64,000 nucleotides of DNA from Tretioscincus oriximinensis (taxonomy: Eukaryota; Chordata; Lepidosauria; Squamata; Gymnophthalmidae), in contig JAJVDF010000126.1 of the NCBI GenBank assembly GCA_022410635.1, positions 496,001 through 560,000 of the forward strand, in the 5' to 3' direction. The position numbers and the translations under genes are program-made. This document shows, piece by piece, positions 62,095-64,000 of the stretch. The notes under the pieces were generated by a model. It did not search any database. It worked only from the letters and a program-made list of their open reading frames with translations, and had not been told where the DNA came from. Each line of letters starts with the position of its first letter. Positions within the stretch are counted from its first letter, which is position 1.

Positions 62095-62905
62095 TGGTCT
62101 TTTCAGCCACGTAAAATGGTGTTCAAGGGGTGATCTGATTGAGGTATATAAAATCATGCATGGGTTGATTGAGGTATACAAAATCATGCATGGGTGGGAT
62201 AAGGTGAATAGAGAAAAATATTTTATCTATCACACGATACTAGAACCAGGGGGCATTCCTTAAACTGATGGGCAAAAGAGTGAAGATAGACAATGGAAAT
62301 TATTTTTTCACCCAGAGAATCATCAGCATTTGGAATTTACTTTCAGAAGTGGTAGTAGCTAGCAGCTTAGATAGCTTTAAAACAAGATTAGACAGGTTCA
62401 TGGAAGCCAANGGTATAAAGAGAGTCAGTTTGGTGTAGTAGTTAGAGTGTTGAACTCTTATTGGGTATTCTCAACAATTCGATTCCCCACTCATCCATGA
62501 AAAACCAGCTGGGTGACCTTGGGCCAGTCCCAGTTCTTTAGAACTTTCTCAGCCCCACCTACTTCACAGGGTCTCTGTTGTGAGGAAAGCAACAAAAGCT
62601 GTGTGCACCACCCCTTGGTTGGCCACCCTGAGACCTTTGGCTATAGGGAGGGGTATAAGTACAAATAAATAAATAAACAGAATCTAGGATGGATGACTTG
62701 ATACTGCCCCTTAGATGGAACAACAGGCAGTATTTCTGAAATGCCTTTTGCAGGGCGTTGAGAACAGTTGAAGATTTTGCCTTCTTCTGTTCCAGTCTGC
62801 CCAGGTGTAATTGGTGGGCCACTGTGTGAGACAGAATGCTAAGACTAGACTGGCTCCAGCCCGATTCAGCCGGACTCCTCATATGTTCTTATATTTTTAT
62901 GACAG
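62095..62905 (+). mobile_element. CR1-like LINE 3' part, interrupted by a SINE
   Basis: The 3' end of the pol gene (GGTGATCTGATTGAGGTATA, then ATGCATGGG) and the 3' UTR, ending in CATATGTTCTTAT, are split by a complete tRNA-derived SINE at about 62417-62683. A roughly 31-bp segment is duplicated in tandem at 62128-62190. Confidence 0.8.
62417..62683 (+). mobile_element. tRNA-derived SINE, full length, nested in a CR1-like LINE
   Basis: Same family as 26934-27168 (GTCAGTTTGGTGTAGTAGTT to GTACAAATAAATAAATAAAC). It splits the LINE sequence GGTATAAA/CAGAATCTAGGATGG. Confidence 0.85.
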
Positions 62906-63336
62906 CCCAAAGAAAACAAGAAATGAAATTCAACAGGTAACACTCTGAAATCATTTGGAATAGAGAACACACATGCTGCACTTCATGCTATTTTTAAAAA
63001 AATCTTGAAGATATCAAGATATTTACTTGGCTATCAAAACAACATTTTGTTAAGCATTATGTCAGATATTCAACTTATGAAGAACTTTTTCTTACTTTAA
63101 GCGGTCTGCTGGATTATTCTTATCTCTGTATTCAGATATCATTTATTTATGCCGTTATATTTGGGTACTCCAGAATAAAACATGGGTTCTGGAATAAAGC
63201 ATTCCAGAGGCTGTTGTATTCCAGAATACCCAAAAATAGAATAAATAAGTGATGTCTGGATGCTGCACCTTTGTGTGATTAATACAAATATATATAATTT
63301 GAACAAAGGCAATTCCAACCCCCCACCCTCCCTTTC

Positions 63337-63340
63337 CTTC

Positions 63341-63372
<32 letters not shown>

Positions 63373-63375
63373 TCC
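63337..63375. repeat. (TTCT)n microsatellite
   Basis: About nine TTCT units in a pyrimidine-rich stretch (63320-63400), about 550 bases upstream of the PDE9A start. Confidence 0.9.
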
Positions 63376-63639
63376 CTTCCTTTTCTTCCTTCGCTGCCTC
63401 CCAAGCTAATTTGGCATAGTGTTTCTGGAACATTGTCGTATAATTAAAACTGTGCAGGCAGGTTGCTAAAAAGATAAATGTTGAAGCTTTAGCTATGGAA
63501 ATTACTGATGCTGACTGCAGGATAAATGCAGATAATTTCCCCCAGTGCTAAGTGGTATTTTGTCTTCTGTGTCAAAAGCAGCTAATCAAACAACAGCAGT
63601 ATTATCCATTGATTGCCCAAAGGCTTCCGACTCTCAAGC

Positions 63640-63928
63640 CAGAGAGAGTTGCTATGGGAATCAAGAGGGCACATGGAGACAAAATCTGGGCTTTGGCTCT
63701 CTCCTGTCCATAGCTGCTGGAGTCACACAGGCATGAAAAGCTGAAAGAAGGTGGCAGGGAGGCACTCAGCAATGTGTTCAGTAAGAGAAGTGAAAGTAAT
63801 AGCTTGAGATTGTGGAACAAAGAAGAGCAAAGAGACTTGTACTTCAGGAAGGACTGACTCTGCAATCAAGGATTCTTGTTCTGATCTAACAAAACTGCGG
63901 GAAAGGTCTATAGCAAGACTTTTAAAAG
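63640..63928 (+). promoter_or_regulatory. PDE9A 5' UTR / promoter region
   Basis: DNA just upstream of the PDE9A start codon. It is not CpG-rich and no TATA box is clear. It contains upstream ATGs, one at 63734 followed at once by a stop (Met-Lys-Ser-stop). The transcription start is unknown. Confidence 0.4.
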
Positions 63929-63997
63929 ATGGGATCCAGTTCATCAAGGTACCGCCCCAAGTGCATTTATCTGGAAACTGATGGAAGAATTCAGAAG
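63929..63997 (+). CDS. PDE9A: PDE9A first coding exon (partial gene)
   Basis: The 23 codons of this exon begin MGSSSSRYRPKCIYLETDGR and end IQK, then a gta donor at the window edge. The human protein starts [20 protein letters not shown] followed by IQK. PDE9A is a high-affinity cGMP-specific phosphodiesterase; its catalytic domain lies far downstream, outside the window. The start is well fixed: an in-frame TAA lies two codons upstream (63923-63925) and the context (A at -3, G at +4) is good. It follows SLC37A1 on the same strand, as in human. Confidence 0.95.
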
Positions 63998-64000
63998 GTA

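Larger units (their letters stand above)
55996..63639. other. Intergenic region between SLC37A1 and PDE9A
   Basis: Apart from the exon-like ORF at 58323-58482, a foldback half copy (about 59015-59105), the CR1/SINE nest (62095-62905) and the TTCT repeat, I see no gene. Two small inverted repeats occur: 57007-57033 (11-bp arms, 5-nt loop) and 57065-57150 (12-bp ends). Confidence 0.55.

Noticed and set aside
1..64000. CRISPR arrays, operons, phage or other prokaryotic systems
   Set aside because: The repeats are interspersed retrotransposons and microsatellites in intron-bearing vertebrate DNA.

Overview
This is vertebrate nuclear DNA: intron-rich genes with canonical splice sites, long AT-rich introns, and many CR1/L2-like LINEs, tRNA-derived SINEs and microsatellites. 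The repeat mix (SINEs ending in a CTTT/CTT-type tail, CR1-like 3' ends with 8-bp TTATGTTC tails, L1 and a possible R4-like LINE) and the protein sequences suggest a squamate reptile (lizard or snake). That assignment is an inference; no species can be named. Many isolated single Ns and one 107-base N gap (27778-27884) mark it as a draft assembly. None of the reconstructed coding exons contains an N.

Three genes can be rebuilt exon by exon. They match the order and orientation I know for human 21q22.3: RSPH1 (minus, complete, 9 coding exons, 20477 down to 5617, 303 aa), SLC37A1 (plus, complete, 18 coding exons, 31356 to 53304, 500 aa, with a non-coding CpG-rich first exon ending at 28238), and the first coding exon of PDE9A (plus, 63929-63997, cut by the window edge). 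RSPH1 is a ciliary radial-spoke protein with MORN repeats. SLC37A1 is an ER sugar-phosphate/phosphate antiporter of the major facilitator superfamily. PDE9A is a cGMP phosphodiesterase. They share a neighbourhood, not a pathway. RSPH1 and SLC37A1 are head to head, with about 7.5 kb between their CpG-rich 5' ends.

Layout: 1-5616 is intergenic DNA beyond the RSPH1 3' end, with SINE remnants and a LINE scrap. 5617-20600 is RSPH1. 20640-27950 is the intergenic head-to-head interval, with LINE 3' ends, SINEs and palindromic elements. 27957-28330 is the SLC37A1 CpG promoter and exon 1, directly preceded by a SINE and a (CTTT)n tract containing the gap. 28331-53800 is SLC37A1, whose introns hold CR1, L1, SINE and foldback copies. 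53800-63640 is intergenic, with LINE fragments and one unexplained exon-like reading frame (58323-58482). 63640-64000 is the PDE9A 5' end.

The most interesting signals are: a 56-bp-arm near-perfect hairpin in an SLC37A1 intron (43480-43615); a family of about 180-bp foldback elements clustered around the SLC37A1 promoter; an 86-codon upstream ORF that, on the predicted splice, ends directly against the SLC37A1 start codon (TAAATG); an orphan terminal-exon-like ORF downstream of SLC37A1 whose splice phase fits the gene's penultimate exon; and an RFX X-box-like site just upstream of the RSPH1 start codon. I see no operon, phage, CRISPR or bacterial-type system.
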